In this document: positions 28,108 through 36,682 of the stretch, piece by piece
Layout: every line of letters begins with the position of its first letter
Numbering within the stretch: position 1 is the first letter of the stretch
NCBI GenBank assembly: GCA_031290575.1
Contig: JAITNH010000003.1
Span: forward strand, 62,001 to 126,000
DNA from: Endomicrobium sp.
Lineage (GTDB): Bacteria > Elusimicrobiota > Endomicrobiia > Endomicrobiales > Endomicrobiaceae
Direction: 5' to 3'
DNA: 64,000 bases
Made by a program: the position numbers and the translations under genes
The notes under the pieces: generated by a model
The model's database searches: none
Told to the model about the DNA's origin: nothing
Seen by the model: the letters and a program-made list of their open reading frames with translations, nothing else

Positions 28108-28397
28108 TTATCCTCTATAACTTTTTTAACCTTATAAAAAGCTCCACTTTTATCAGGAGCACCAACAAGCATCTTATCTACAATTACTCTATGACATGAT
28201 CTCACAATATCCTCTCTCCAGACATTCCTTAGCTCTGTAACATGTGTTGTGGGCTCTAATTCGCTTGTATCAGGTTCTTGCAAAATTTTAATATAATCAA
28301 ACATTAGATTGATATCTGCAAGATATTTCCATTTTTCTTCTTCTTTAACATCTATTCTTGCAAGAAAAGCAGTAGTTTCAAGTTCCTCTTTTAACAT
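28104..28397 (-). CDS. gatC: Asp/Glu-tRNA(Asn/Gln) amidotransferase subunit C
   Basis: GatC stabilises the GatA-GatB interface. The 97-residue protein has ELETTAFLARIDVKEEE at the N-terminus and the family's proline-rich belt DTSELEPTTHVTELRNVWREDI, and ends near FYKVKKVIED. AGAGGATAG precedes the ATG. First gene of gatC-corA-gatA. Its presence with gatA and gatB means the organism can make Gln-tRNA and/or Asn-tRNA by the indirect route. Confidence 0.93.
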   Translation of the reverse strand: MLKEELETTAFLARIDVKEEEKWKYLADINLMFDYIKILQEPDTSELEPTTHVTELRNVWREDIVRSCHRVIVDKMLVGAPDKSGAFYKVKKVIEDK

Positions 28398-29086
28398 ATC
28401 AACTATCCTCTATAGTATGCACTCACTGAATTGTACAAAAATCATTTTTTTTTAACAACAATGCTAAAACAAAAAAAACAAATAAACATTTAAAATCTAA
28501 CATGCAAGCCTTATAAAAAATATACAATACACTGTTTTTTGATTATACAACATACAACTGATCACATAATATAAAATAATATGCTTTAATGGCAAAAACT
28601 TTATAAAAAGTAATAATATAATGATTTTTAAAAAAACACACAAGAACTTTTAAAATAATTATAGATCTTTTCTTATCGTATATATCTTAATAATTAGACC
28701 TTTAATAGAAAACTTTCTTAAGCGTTTCTAAACACATTTTCAAACTATGTAACAATATAAAATACATACTTGCATCTGATATTAACACTATGCTGAATTC
28801 AAACTAATAATTTTACAAAGAAATTTTTAGATTTTATAGTTAAATTCGATGACAATTCAATTGATTAAAAATTTATTAATTATAAACACTGCGGATACTA
28901 TATAATAACATCATCATTTAAAAAAAATCAACAAAATTTGCAATTATATACTATCGCGACATAAACAATTGTATATTGCTTATGAAATAACGTTGTTCCC
29001 GAATACACTAAACATATATCTATAAAATATATAAAAACATAACTACTATGTGCTAATTACATCACAGAGTACATATGACTTAACAT
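28398..29086. other. 690-bp gene-free spacer
   Basis: Very AT-rich, with no intact gene. A short minus-strand open stretch around 28700-28790 (MYFILLHSLKMCLETLKKVFY) may be debris of an old gene but is too short to assign. I see no terminator, repeat or RNA gene. Confidence 0.4.
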
Positions 29087-29626
29087 CTAATAATCCTTAT
29101 TAGATGTTCTTAACCGTCCTACAAGAATTATACGTGCCTTTAAAAGAAATGCTGTAGCTATATTTGAAAGATAGTCAGGATATGACCATGGAAGTTTAAT
29201 ATATCTATTATTCTTATATATTGTTGTAACTTCCCCGTATATACCATTAGAAAGATAGATTCTATGACTATAATCTTTTGTTGTTGCAAGAATAACATTT
29301 GCTGGAGTTATATAGCCAGGATCTATATTTATTATTCTTTTACTATTTATCGCAAAAAGATCCTCAATAAAATTCGTAAAAATTTTTATACCAACAAGGT
29401 CATATGCAAAAATTAATTTTTCAAATGAAACCCAAAAACGTTTTAAATTATCACCCATTTCTGAATTATAGTAATTAGAAAAATCAAAAGACAGAACATC
29501 ACTTATCAAATCAATTTTGCCAAATTTTTCCTCAAATATTGTAAAAAATCTCTGCTTTACATCTTCAGTAGAAAAAATTACACCACAAAAAAACTTTACT
29601 TGTTTTGATATCCCTATGCTTCCCAT
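29087..29626 (-). CDS. DUF4416 family protein
   Basis: A 179-residue protein matching the DUF4416 pattern as I know it: KFFCGVIFS at the start, FGKIDLISDVLSFDFSNYYNSEMGDNLKRFW, KIFTNFIED, NIDPGYITPANVILATTKDYSHRIYL, GEVTTIY and the C-terminal PWSYPDYLS. The family is conserved in several anaerobic and thermophilic lineages and has no established function. GAGGTAAA gives a good SD for the ATG at 29626. It is divergent from the small exported protein and not part of an operon. Confidence 0.85.
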   Translation of the reverse strand: MGSIGISKQVKFFCGVIFSTEDVKQRFFTIFEEKFGKIDLISDVLSFDFSNYYNSEMGDNLKRFWVSFEKLIFAYDLVGIKIFTNFIEDLFAINSKRIINIDPGYITPANVILATTKDYSHRIYLSNGIYGEVTTIYKNNRYIKLPWSYPDYLSNIATAFLLKARIILVGRLRTSNKDY

Positions 29627-29812
29627 TTTACCTCGACGCTTTTTTCATAATGACTTAAAACAAAAATATCCCATGTATTTATTGATCGACAAATAGATAT
29701 TATGAGAGTTTACTATAAAATATCAAAATTGTAAAATACTGTTAGTTGCTGCGTAATTAATATAGGTAGCATAATACAAAATAATATAACATAAGGATTA
29801 AAAAAATTAACA

Positions 29813-30259
29813 GTGAAAAGATACTTTTTAACAATTGCACTTATATCTATTTTTTCAATGAAAACTTTTTGTTTCAGGAATTTTGTTGAAAAAAACAATT
29901 ATTTTGTAGAATTTCAAGAAAAAAATGCAGAAATGGCAGCCGTACTCCACGTTAATTTTACAAATGTTCTTCCAGAATATAAAGAAGCTGAAGAAATAGT
30001 AAAACAACAATTAAAAATATACGGAAATATGCTACTAGCAAAGAGAAAAGTATTTATAACAGTAAAAAAAGAACAGAAATACAAGAATATTATTGGCTCA
30101 GCATGGTACATCAATTCTAGAGCTCATAAAAACCCAAAAAAAATTAAATTTCAAAAGGATGTTGGAGCTTATGTATGGCTTGGCAAAACACGAACGATTT
30201 TATCATTTCCTGGATATATATCTTTTTTAAAGCGGGAAAGCATAACTTCTTCAGAATAA
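29813..30259 (+). CDS. Small exported protein of unknown function
   Basis: The 148-residue frame begins with GTG (AAGGAT about 15 bases upstream) and has a signal-peptide-like N-terminus (positive MKRY, then hydrophobic FLTIALISIFSM, ending before FRNFVEK). The mature part is basic and lysine-rich, with no motif I recognise, and ends ..FLKRESITSSE. The next gene, thiC, converges on it; DUF4416 diverges from it. It is probably periplasmic or outer-membrane associated, but that rests only on the signal sequence. Its start resembles that of the interrupted exported gene at 36546 (GTG AAA AGG). Confidence 0.65.
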   Translation: MKRYFLTIALISIFSMKTFCFRNFVEKNNYFVEFQEKNAEMAAVLHVNFTNVLPEYKEAEEIVKQQLKIYGNMLLAKRKVFITVKKEQKYKNIIGSAWYINSRAHKNPKKIKFQKDVGAYVWLGKTRTILSFPGYISFLKRESITSSE

Positions 30260-30362
30260 AAACTCACAAAACAGCAAGAACTGGAAACAACAATTTGACA
30301 ACATGGAAATAATTTCTCTCCATATTTTTTGTATTTCATCATGAATGAACAGACAAAAACAA

Positions 30363-31628
30363 TTATTCATCTCTCATAGCACAAAATTCCCCGCACATTG
30401 TACACACATCCTGCTGACGAGGCGGAAGCTTCTCTCTTTCTTGTATAAATTTAATTGCATCCACACAAAACATCTTTTGTTTTTCCCAATTCCTTGCTTT
30501 GCGCCATTTAGACATTTCATCATCACGCTCTTTAGCACCTTTAACACCTTTAACTATATCCGCTGCATGTCCTGCAATTCTTGCAGCGATAACACCATTA
30601 TGAACATCCTTCAAATCAGGAAGTCTTAAATGCTCCGCCGGAGTAACATAACAAATAAAATCAACCCCATATGCCGCCGCTAATGCAGCACCAATTGCCG
30701 ATGTTATATGATCATATCCTGGAGCTATATCAGTTACCAAAGGACCTAAAAAATAAAGAGGTGCTCCATGGCCCATTTTTTTTGCGAGAACAACATTTGC
30801 TTCAATGTGATTTAAAGGAAGATGTCCAGGACCCTCTATCATAGATTGAACACCAACCTCTCTAGCTCTCAGAACAAGTTCGCCTAAAACTGCAAGTTCC
30901 ATAATTTGAGACACATCTGAAGCATCTTGTATACAACCAGGTCTAAAGCCGTCACCAAGACTCAAAGTAACATCATATTTTTTCGCTATCTGTAAAAGTC
31001 TATCATACTGTTCAAATAAAGGATTTTCTTCTCCAGTTGCATTTATATATTTAACTAAAAAAGAACCTCCTCTACTTACAACACCAGCAAGTCGCTTTTG
31101 ACGGTTTAACATACCAACATTAGCCTTATTAATACCGCAATGAACTGTAATAAAATCCACACCTTGCTGTGCCTGTTCTTCTATAATATCAAACAAAAGC
31201 TCAGCATCAAGTTGAGATATTTTTTTACCTTTTGAAATCACTCTACACACTGCTTCATAAATAGGCACAGTGCCAACTTGCACTGGTGAAGCAGCAAGAA
31301 TTTCTTTTCTAATCCGTGTCAAATCGCCACCTGTAGACAAATCCATAACTGCATCAGCACCAGCTTTAATTGAAGCATCAAGTTTTGCAAGCTCTTCATC
31401 AACATTTATATGATCAGGGGAAGTCCCAATATTAGCATTAATTTTTGTTTTTAATCCACATCCTATTGCTACAATTTTATGAAGTTTTCTATTAATATTC
31501 TTAGGAATCACAATACTACCACTAGCAACGCCATTACTTATAAATTCTTCACTCAAATTCTCAGTTTGAGCCACATTTCTTATCAAACTATTCATTTTTT
31601 TATCTTTGGCATCATCCATTAATGACAT
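30363..31628 (-). CDS. thiC: Phosphomethylpyrimidine synthase ThiC
   Basis: ThiC is the radical-SAM enzyme that rearranges aminoimidazole ribotide to HMP-P for the pyrimidine half of thiamine. The 421-residue short form has KINANIGTSPD, DLSTGGDL, VPIYEAV, FITVHCGIN, SRGGSF, SLGDGFRPGC, MIEGPGHLPLNHI, PLVTDIAPGYDHI and the C-terminal Fe-S motif CTMCGEFC (CX2CX4C). AGGGAAT precedes the ATG. It follows the ThiD2 gene by 5 bp. I searched the upstream leader of this gene group for a TPP-riboswitch core and did not see one. Confidence 0.96.
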   Translation of the reverse strand: MSLMDDAKDKKMNSLIRNVAQTENLSEEFISNGVASGSIVIPKNINRKLHKIVAIGCGLKTKINANIGTSPDHINVDEELAKLDASIKAGADAVMDLSTGGDLTRIRKEILAASPVQVGTVPIYEAVCRVISKGKKISQLDAELLFDIIEEQAQQGVDFITVHCGINKANVGMLNRQKRLAGVVSRGGSFLVKYINATGEENPLFEQYDRLLQIAKKYDVTLSLGDGFRPGCIQDASDVSQIMELAVLGELVLRAREVGVQSMIEGPGHLPLNHIEANVVLAKKMGHGAPLYFLGPLVTDIAPGYDHITSAIGAALAAAYGVDFICYVTPAEHLRLPDLKDVHNGVIAARIAGHAADIVKGVKGAKERDDEMSKWRKARNWEKQKMFCVDAIKFIQEREKLPPRQQDVCTMCGEFCAMRDE

Positions 31629-31633
31629 TGTTT

Positions 31634-32137
31634 TTATTCCCTTTTTTTACGTTTAAATAAAAATTTATATTTTAAAAAAAAATCCTTTTCAATAATATAC
31701 ACTGCATATCTTTGTTTTTTAAAATCAGATGATATTAAAGATATAAAAATTTTTGAATATTCTTCTAAAACCCGCAAAGACTCTTGAGCACGCTTAAAAT
31801 TGGCTATCAATATTTCCTGTAAACACTTTTTTGATACTTCAGCTATCAGTCTACCAGAATCATCAAAAGAATCACGTTCTTTTATAAGGTCACCATAATT
31901 ATTTCTTAAAATCAAATCAACTTCATGTCGAATACTACGAATTTTGTTATAAAATTTACTATCGTTTAAAACAAAACGTAAAGTATCCTCAACAACTCTT
32001 AAACCCTCTCGACAACGATTTAGATTTGCATCTATTACTCTTAAAATAGATTTTAAACCAAAGCATTTTATAAATGAGGTTTCTAGTTGCTCAGAAACAA
32101 CCTCTCGTTTTTTGGAGATAGTAGATAAAAAAAGCAT
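31634..32137 (-). CDS. thiD2: Stand-alone ThiD2-type HMP-phosphate kinase
   Basis: The 167-residue helical protein carries the ThiD2 pattern: LRVIDANLNRCREGLRVVED with RFVL following (residues ~31-57), IRSIRHEVD, KERDSFDDSGRL and IANFKRAQESLRVLEEYSK (~111-129). ThiD2 is usually found fused N-terminally to the thiamine-phosphate synthase ThiE; a bacterial ThiD2 has been reported as a monofunctional HMP-P kinase. No ThiE domain follows here; the C-terminus is a short basic tail. Its placement 5 bp before thiC fits use of the ThiC product. The domain call is from motif memory. Confidence 0.82.
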   Translation of the reverse strand: MLFLSTISKKREVVSEQLETSFIKCFGLKSILRVIDANLNRCREGLRVVEDTLRFVLNDSKFYNKIRSIRHEVDLILRNNYGDLIKERDSFDDSGRLIAEVSKKCLQEILIANFKRAQESLRVLEEYSKIFISLISSDFKKQRYAVYIIEKDFFLKYKFLFKRKKRE

Positions 32138-32160
32138 GATGCAATTTCGCCTATTATTAT

Positions 32161-32634
32161 TTATTTAGAACCATAACGCTTTAATATCAAATTAATTAAA
32201 TCAGTTGTAGCTTTTCCTTTTATAAATGGGAATCTATAAACACTCTTTGCATACTCCGCTCCAATTATTTCAGATAATTTATAATCAGCACCTTTCACTA
32301 AAATATCCGGGCATAATTCACTCAAAATTTCCTTAGGGGTCTTCTCGTTAAACACAACTACATAATCTACATTTTTTAAAGAAAGAAGTATTTTTGCTCT
32401 GTCTTTTTCACATATTAAAGGTCTTTTTAAACCTTTAAGACAGCTTAAAGATTTATCTGAATTTATCGCAACTATTAAAACATCCCCCATGCTTTTTGCT
32501 TTTTCAAAAAGCATAACATGACCCAAATGAAGCAAATCAAAACACCCATTCGTGAAAACTATTTTTTGATGAAATCTTTTAAGCTTTTTTACTTCTTTTT
32601 GAATTTCTTTTCTATTTAAAACTTTATTTTTCAT
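32161..32634 (-). CDS. rfaE2: RfaE2/HldE-type ADP-heptose synthase nucleotidyltransferase domain protein
   Basis: The protein matches the C-terminal (cytidylyltransferase-fold) half of HldE, which adenylylates heptose-1-phosphate for LPS inner core: IVFTNGCFDLLHLGHV with the HxGH site, VAINSDKSL, GLKRPL, LVKGADY and the C-terminal KGKATTDLI. The sugar kinase half is absent, as in split RfaE1/RfaE2 systems. The frame extends to 32724, but I choose the ATG at 32634, where the family-like MKNKVLNRKEI starts; this gives 157 residues. It implies heptose-containing LPS, so a Gram-negative envelope. Confidence 0.88.
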   Translation of the reverse strand: MKNKVLNRKEIQKEVKKLKRFHQKIVFTNGCFDLLHLGHVMLFEKAKSMGDVLIVAINSDKSLSCLKGLKRPLICEKDRAKILLSLKNVDYVVVFNEKTPKEILSELCPDILVKGADYKLSEIIGAEYAKSVYRFPFIKGKATTDLINLILKRYGSK

Positions 32635-32754
32635 AATTACTTCATATACATTCATATTGTAATGCCAATGCAATACAACAAAATAAACAATCTCCTCAAA
32701 AAAACTAATTAAAATATTTGCCAATTTTATATATTTTTAACATACTAAAATATT

Positions 32755-32779
32755 TCAAACTGCAACCTTTTATGTTGCA
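32755..32779 (-). terminator. Weak hairpin downstream of gcvPB
   Basis: On the minus strand TGCAAC - seven-base loop - GTTGCA forms a perfect 6-bp stem (32761-32766 with 32774-32779), followed by GTTTGAAATATTTT. The T-run is poor, so this is at best a weak rho-independent terminator separating the gcv genes from rfaE2. Confidence 0.3.
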
Positions 32780-32822
32780 ATCCAAATCTTATGCTACCAT
32801 CCATAACACACTATCTTAATCT

Positions 32823-34253
32823 TCATCTCCATTTTAAAATTGGTTTTCTGGCCGCCATAACTTCATTTAATCTATTAATTGGGGTATTAATAGGAGCACC
32901 TTTAACCTTTTCTGGATCTTGAACTGCTTCTTCAAAAATAATTTTCAAAACAACTTCTATGAACATATCCATAGTTTTTTTCGACTCTGTTTCAGTAGGT
33001 TCAACCATAATAGCCTCTTCAACAATAAGAGGGAAATATATAGTTGGTGCATAATATCCATAATCCAAAAGTCTCTTTGCAACATCTAAAGCTCTTACAC
33101 CATTCTTAAATGATATTTTTGGAGACAAAACAAACTCATGCATGCATCTATTCCCTGCAGGAATATCAATTTTACCCCTGAACCTTGAAAGCATATAATT
33201 CGCATTCAGAACAGCATACTGTGAAACATTTTTTAAACCTTTTGCACCAAGCGATTTTATATACACGTAAGCTTTCAATATTATAGGAAAATTTCCATAA
33301 AATGCTTTTACTTTTCCTATACTCTTGGCTTTTTTATAATTTAAAACAAATTTAGACCCTTTTCTTTCAACCCTGGGTATTGGCAAAAAAGATTCTAAAA
33401 ACATCTTTACACCTATAGGCCCAGACCCGGGACCACCGCCACCGTGTGGTGTCGAAAAAGTTTTATGGAGATTGAGATGTACAATATCAAAACCCATATC
33501 ACCAGGCCTTACTATGCCCATAATAGCATTAAGATTTGCACCATCATAATATAAAAGACTGCCATTTTCATGGACCAATCTTGATATCTCAGATATATTC
33601 TCTTCAAAAATTCCCAAAGTATTTGGAATAGTAAGCATCACTGCAGCAGTATCTGCAGTTAAATTTTTCTTCAATTTTTCAAGAGAAATGCTACCATCTG
33701 ATTCCGACTCCAACGATACGACCTCAAAACCTGCAAAAGCTGCTGAAGCAGGATTCGTCCCATGAGCAGAATCCGGAATAACTATTTTTGTTCTTTTTTG
33801 TTCCATTGATTTAAAATATTTTGCAACTATTAAAAGTCCCGTAAGCTCACCATGAGCTCCTGCAGCCTGCTGAAGAGAAAAATAATCCATCCCTGAAATT
33901 TCACACAAATCTTTTTCAAGTTCATACATTACTTCTAAAATACCATGCATACTTTCTTCTGGTTGATATGGATGTATCAAATTAAAAGCTTCGTTTTTTG
34001 AAATACGCTCATTTATCAATGGATTGTATTTCATTGTACATGAACCAAGCGGATAAAAAACCGTACTTAAAGCATAATTTTTTCTTGAAAGATTTGTAAA
34101 ATGTCTTAATAAATCATTTTCAGATACATTCGGCAAACCTAAATGAAAATCTCTTTTAAAATTATCAGGAATTTGTACGTCTAGTTCAACATCTGAACAT
34201 ACAGTATATGCAGAAACGCATTCTGAAGATAACTCATTTAATAATTTTTCCAT
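32823..34253 (-). CDS. gcvPB: Glycine dehydrogenase (decarboxylating) subunit 2
   Basis: GcvPB carries the PLP site of the split P-protein that decarboxylates glycine and transfers aminomethyl to the lipoyl arm of GcvH. The PLP lysine is in NLHKTFSTPHGGGGPG; PLGSCTMKYNP, QQAAGAHGE, DSAHGTNPASA and VEPTETES are also present. The 476-residue length is normal. AAGGAG precedes the ATG. Last gene of gcvH-gcvPA-gcvPB. Confidence 0.96.
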   Translation of the reverse strand: MEKLLNELSSECVSAYTVCSDVELDVQIPDNFKRDFHLGLPNVSENDLLRHFTNLSRKNYALSTVFYPLGSCTMKYNPLINERISKNEAFNLIHPYQPEESMHGILEVMYELEKDLCEISGMDYFSLQQAAGAHGELTGLLIVAKYFKSMEQKRTKIVIPDSAHGTNPASAAFAGFEVVSLESESDGSISLEKLKKNLTADTAAVMLTIPNTLGIFEENISEISRLVHENGSLLYYDGANLNAIMGIVRPGDMGFDIVHLNLHKTFSTPHGGGGPGSGPIGVKMFLESFLPIPRVERKGSKFVLNYKKAKSIGKVKAFYGNFPIILKAYVYIKSLGAKGLKNVSQYAVLNANYMLSRFRGKIDIPAGNRCMHEFVLSPKISFKNGVRALDVAKRLLDYGYYAPTIYFPLIVEEAIMVEPTETESKKTMDMFIEVVLKIIFEEAVQDPEKVKGAPINTPINRLNEVMAARKPILKWR

Positions 34254-34316
34254 TTCATTTCTCCTTCAGAGATCACACACAATACATCATTTTTACACTA
34301 TTTTCAGTGTCTCAAA

Positions 34317-35648
34317 CTATATCTTTGCAAGAATGTTTATTAATTCATCAATTTCATTCTTTGTTCTCTGTTCTGTTACACAAAATAAAAGACAATTCTC
34401 AAAATCTTTACTTGCATTTGATAAGTCTAAAGGACCTAAAATACCATTCTTTAATAAAATCTTATTTAACTTTTTTATATTTTTTTGTGTTTCGATTACA
34501 AACTCATTAAAAAAAAATTTACCTTCAAACTTTGCTGCAAACCCTTTCAAGGATTTTATTCTATTAAAAGCATATCGTGCCTTTGATATGTTGGTTTCAG
34601 CAAGATTTCGGAAACCCTTATTGCCCCAACCTGATAAAAACACACACCCAGCCAGTGCATTTAAAGATGCATTTGTACATATATTTGATGTTGCTTTTTC
34701 TCTTCTTATATGTTGCTCTCTTGATTGAAAGGTTAAAACAAAACCTCTCTTGCCATCTTTATCAATAGTCTGTCCCACAATTCTTCCCGGCATTTTCCAT
34801 TCTAGATATTTTTTTACAGCCATGAAGCCAAACGTTGCACCGCCAGCACTCATTGTAGAACCTAAAACCTGTCCCTCGCCAACAGCAATATCCGCATCAT
34901 ATTCTCCAGGCGCTTGAAAAACACCCAAAGATAGAGGATTCACTACCGCAATAAAGAGAGAATTTTTAGTTTTTATAATGGAAGATAAAGCTCGCATGTC
35001 TTCAACAATCCCAAAGTAATTTGGGGATTGTATCACAACAGCTGCTGTATCATTATCTAAATATGTATTAACAGTCGCTTTTTCGATATCTCCATTCATA
35101 GATAAAGGAAGAACCACTGTTTTTACTCCAAAATTTGCAACATACGTTTGTATAGTTTGTATGTACTCAGGATGCAAAACCGACGAAATTAGTATTTTAT
35201 TTTTTTTAGTTACCCTTAAAGCAATCAAAACTGCCTCTGCTGTTGCAGTAGCACCATCATAAAGAGATGCATTCGATGTATCTAAAGCTGTTAAAGCACA
35301 AATCAAACTTTGATATTCAAACATTGCCTGAAGAGTCCCCTGACTTGCTTCTGGTTGATAAGGAGTATACGCACTCCAAAATTCCGATCTACCCGTAATT
35401 TCGCCTACTAAAGATGGTATATAATGATCATAAATTCCAGCTCCTCGAAAAGATATAAGTACTTTATTTTTTGATGAAAGAACTGCAAAATAATTTAAAA
35501 GCTCCTGCTCTGTTTTATTGGCAGAAATATTTAAATCGTTTATCATCAAATCTTTTGGAATTACATCGAACAGCTCGCTTACGTCATTAATCCCTATTGT
35601 TTTCAACATCTCGCTTTTATCTTTTTGATTCTGCTGTGTATAATCCAT
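34317..35648 (-). CDS. gcvPA: Glycine dehydrogenase (decarboxylating) subunit 1
   Basis: GcvPA is the non-PLP-lysine half of the split P-protein, forming an alpha2beta2 enzyme with GcvPB. The 443-residue protein shows SFRGAGIYDHYIPSLV, FWSAYTPYQPEASQGTLQ, SLYDGATATAEA, NYFGIVEDM and GRIVGQTIDKDGKRGFVLT. TAGGAAT precedes the ATG. It lies 13 bp downstream of gcvH and 63 bp upstream of gcvPB. Confidence 0.96.
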   Translation of the reverse strand: MDYTQQNQKDKSEMLKTIGINDVSELFDVIPKDLMINDLNISANKTEQELLNYFAVLSSKNKVLISFRGAGIYDHYIPSLVGEITGRSEFWSAYTPYQPEASQGTLQAMFEYQSLICALTALDTSNASLYDGATATAEAVLIALRVTKKNKILISSVLHPEYIQTIQTYVANFGVKTVVLPLSMNGDIEKATVNTYLDNDTAAVVIQSPNYFGIVEDMRALSSIIKTKNSLFIAVVNPLSLGVFQAPGEYDADIAVGEGQVLGSTMSAGGATFGFMAVKKYLEWKMPGRIVGQTIDKDGKRGFVLTFQSREQHIRREKATSNICTNASLNALAGCVFLSGWGNKGFRNLAETNISKARYAFNRIKSLKGFAAKFEGKFFFNEFVIETQKNIKKLNKILLKNGILGPLDLSNASKDFENCLLFCVTEQRTKNEIDELINILAKI

Positions 35649-35661
35649 AATTCTATTCCTA

Positions 35662-36039
35662 TTAAATTATTTTTTTATAACTTTCTGCATCAAGCAAAGC
35701 GGCAAATTCTTGATCATCTGTAAATTCAATAGTAAACAAATATCCACTTTCATACGGATACTGATTTACAACTTCAGGCGAACTAAAAATAATATCATTA
35801 ACTTTAATAATATTTCCGCTAACCGGAGTATAGATATCAAAAGCCGATTTCACAGACTCTATAACAGCTACCGGTTGGCCCTTTTTTACATGTTTACCCA
35901 ACTCTGGAAGCTCGATGTGCACAATATCCGTAATTTCATGTTGAGCGAAATCTGTTATGCCAACCTTTGCTTCGTTTTTTTCAATTTTTATCCACTCATG
36001 CGTTTTTGTGTATTTTAAATCGTACGGTATATTCAGCAT
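35662..36039 (-). CDS. gcvH: Glycine cleavage system H protein
   Basis: GcvH carries the aminomethyl group on a lipoyl-lysine between the P, T and L proteins. The 125-residue protein has KYTKTHEWI, GITDFAQHEITDIVHIELPELG and the lipoylation site VIESVKSAFDIYTPVSG. ACAGGAG precedes the ATG. It starts the gcvH-PA-PB run and directly follows the interrupted exported gene. gcvT and the lipoamide dehydrogenase are not in the window. Confidence 0.96.
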   Translation of the reverse strand: MLNIPYDLKYTKTHEWIKIEKNEAKVGITDFAQHEITDIVHIELPELGKHVKKGQPVAVIESVKSAFDIYTPVSGNIIKVNDIIFSSPEVVNQYPYESGYLFTIEFTDDQEFAALLDAESYKKII

Positions 36040-36054
36040 ACTATCACTCCTGTT

Positions 36055-36546
36055 CTATAAATAAATTTTTATACTTACAGTAGTTCCACCTATTGAAAAT
36101 CTCACTTCGCCTCCGCCTGCTTGTAGCCCACATCCGGCTTCTGTAGCAATAGATAAATTATTCATAACAAACAATTCTGCACCCATACTCGCAGCCAACA
36201 CTATATACTTACAATTGTCCCTCTGCACAGAATTTTCAATATCCAAACCTGTTGTTGCTGAAACAAATATATTTAAGCTTTCATAAGATTTAACAACTCT
36301 TAAAGATTTACATCCAAAAATATAAAAATTATTATTGCCACTTCCTGTTTTTAAACCAATATACCCCTCAATTCCGGTTATATCAGTCAACCAATATTTA
36401 ATATTTAGTGATGATGTATGACTATGAGTAGTATCAAGACCTATAGCGATCTTACCACCAAGATACTGATTTGTTGTTCCTTATACTGATGCATATATAA
36501 AAATAAAAACTATAATAAACAAAACTGTTAAGGAACACCTTTTCAC
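36055..36546 (-). pseudogene. Exported, glycine-rich beta-type protein gene interrupted by one TAA after the signal peptide
   Basis: From a GTG at 36546 with GGAGAAAAATT upstream, the minus strand reads a classic signal peptide (KRCSLTVLFIIVFIFIYASV), a TAA at 36483-36481, and then in the same frame about 141 further residues starting GTTNQYLGGKIAIGLD and ending SIKIYL. Alternating polar and hydrophobic residues and glycine pairs suggest a beta-rich surface or outer-membrane protein. No other damage is visible, so inactivation looks recent. A new start downstream (TTG at 36390) is possible but would lack the signal. It lies just upstream of gcvH on the same strand. Confidence 0.75.
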
Positions 36547-36613
36547 AATTTTTCTCCAAAACAAAAATAAAATTTAAATTATAAATCTATCAAGATTTGA
36601 CTAAAACAAAATT

Positions 36614-36641
36614 ATCATACCAAGGTTATACAATAAGGCAA
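36614..36641 (-). promoter_or_regulatory. Sigma70-like promoter candidate upstream of the interrupted gene and gcvH-PA-PB
   Basis: On the minus strand TTGCCT (36641-36636), a 16-bp spacer and TATGAT (36619-36614) resemble -35 and -10 elements. A transcript starting near 36607 would have a leader of about 60 bases before the GTG at 36546 and could read on into the gcv genes. Prediction only. Confidence 0.4.
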
Positions 36642-36682
36642 TACACACAAAACACAAACAGAACACAGATAGAATTTACACC

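Noticed and set aside
31629-32822. Possible TPP riboswitch ahead of the thiamine genes
   Set aside because: I looked for the CTGAGA and ACCTGAT-type core on the minus strand and found none; gene spacing of 5-23 bp also leaves little room.
36547-36682. Possible glycine riboswitch upstream of the gcv genes
   Set aside because: No GGAGA/tandem aptamer pattern with expected stems; only a plain promoter candidate is visible.
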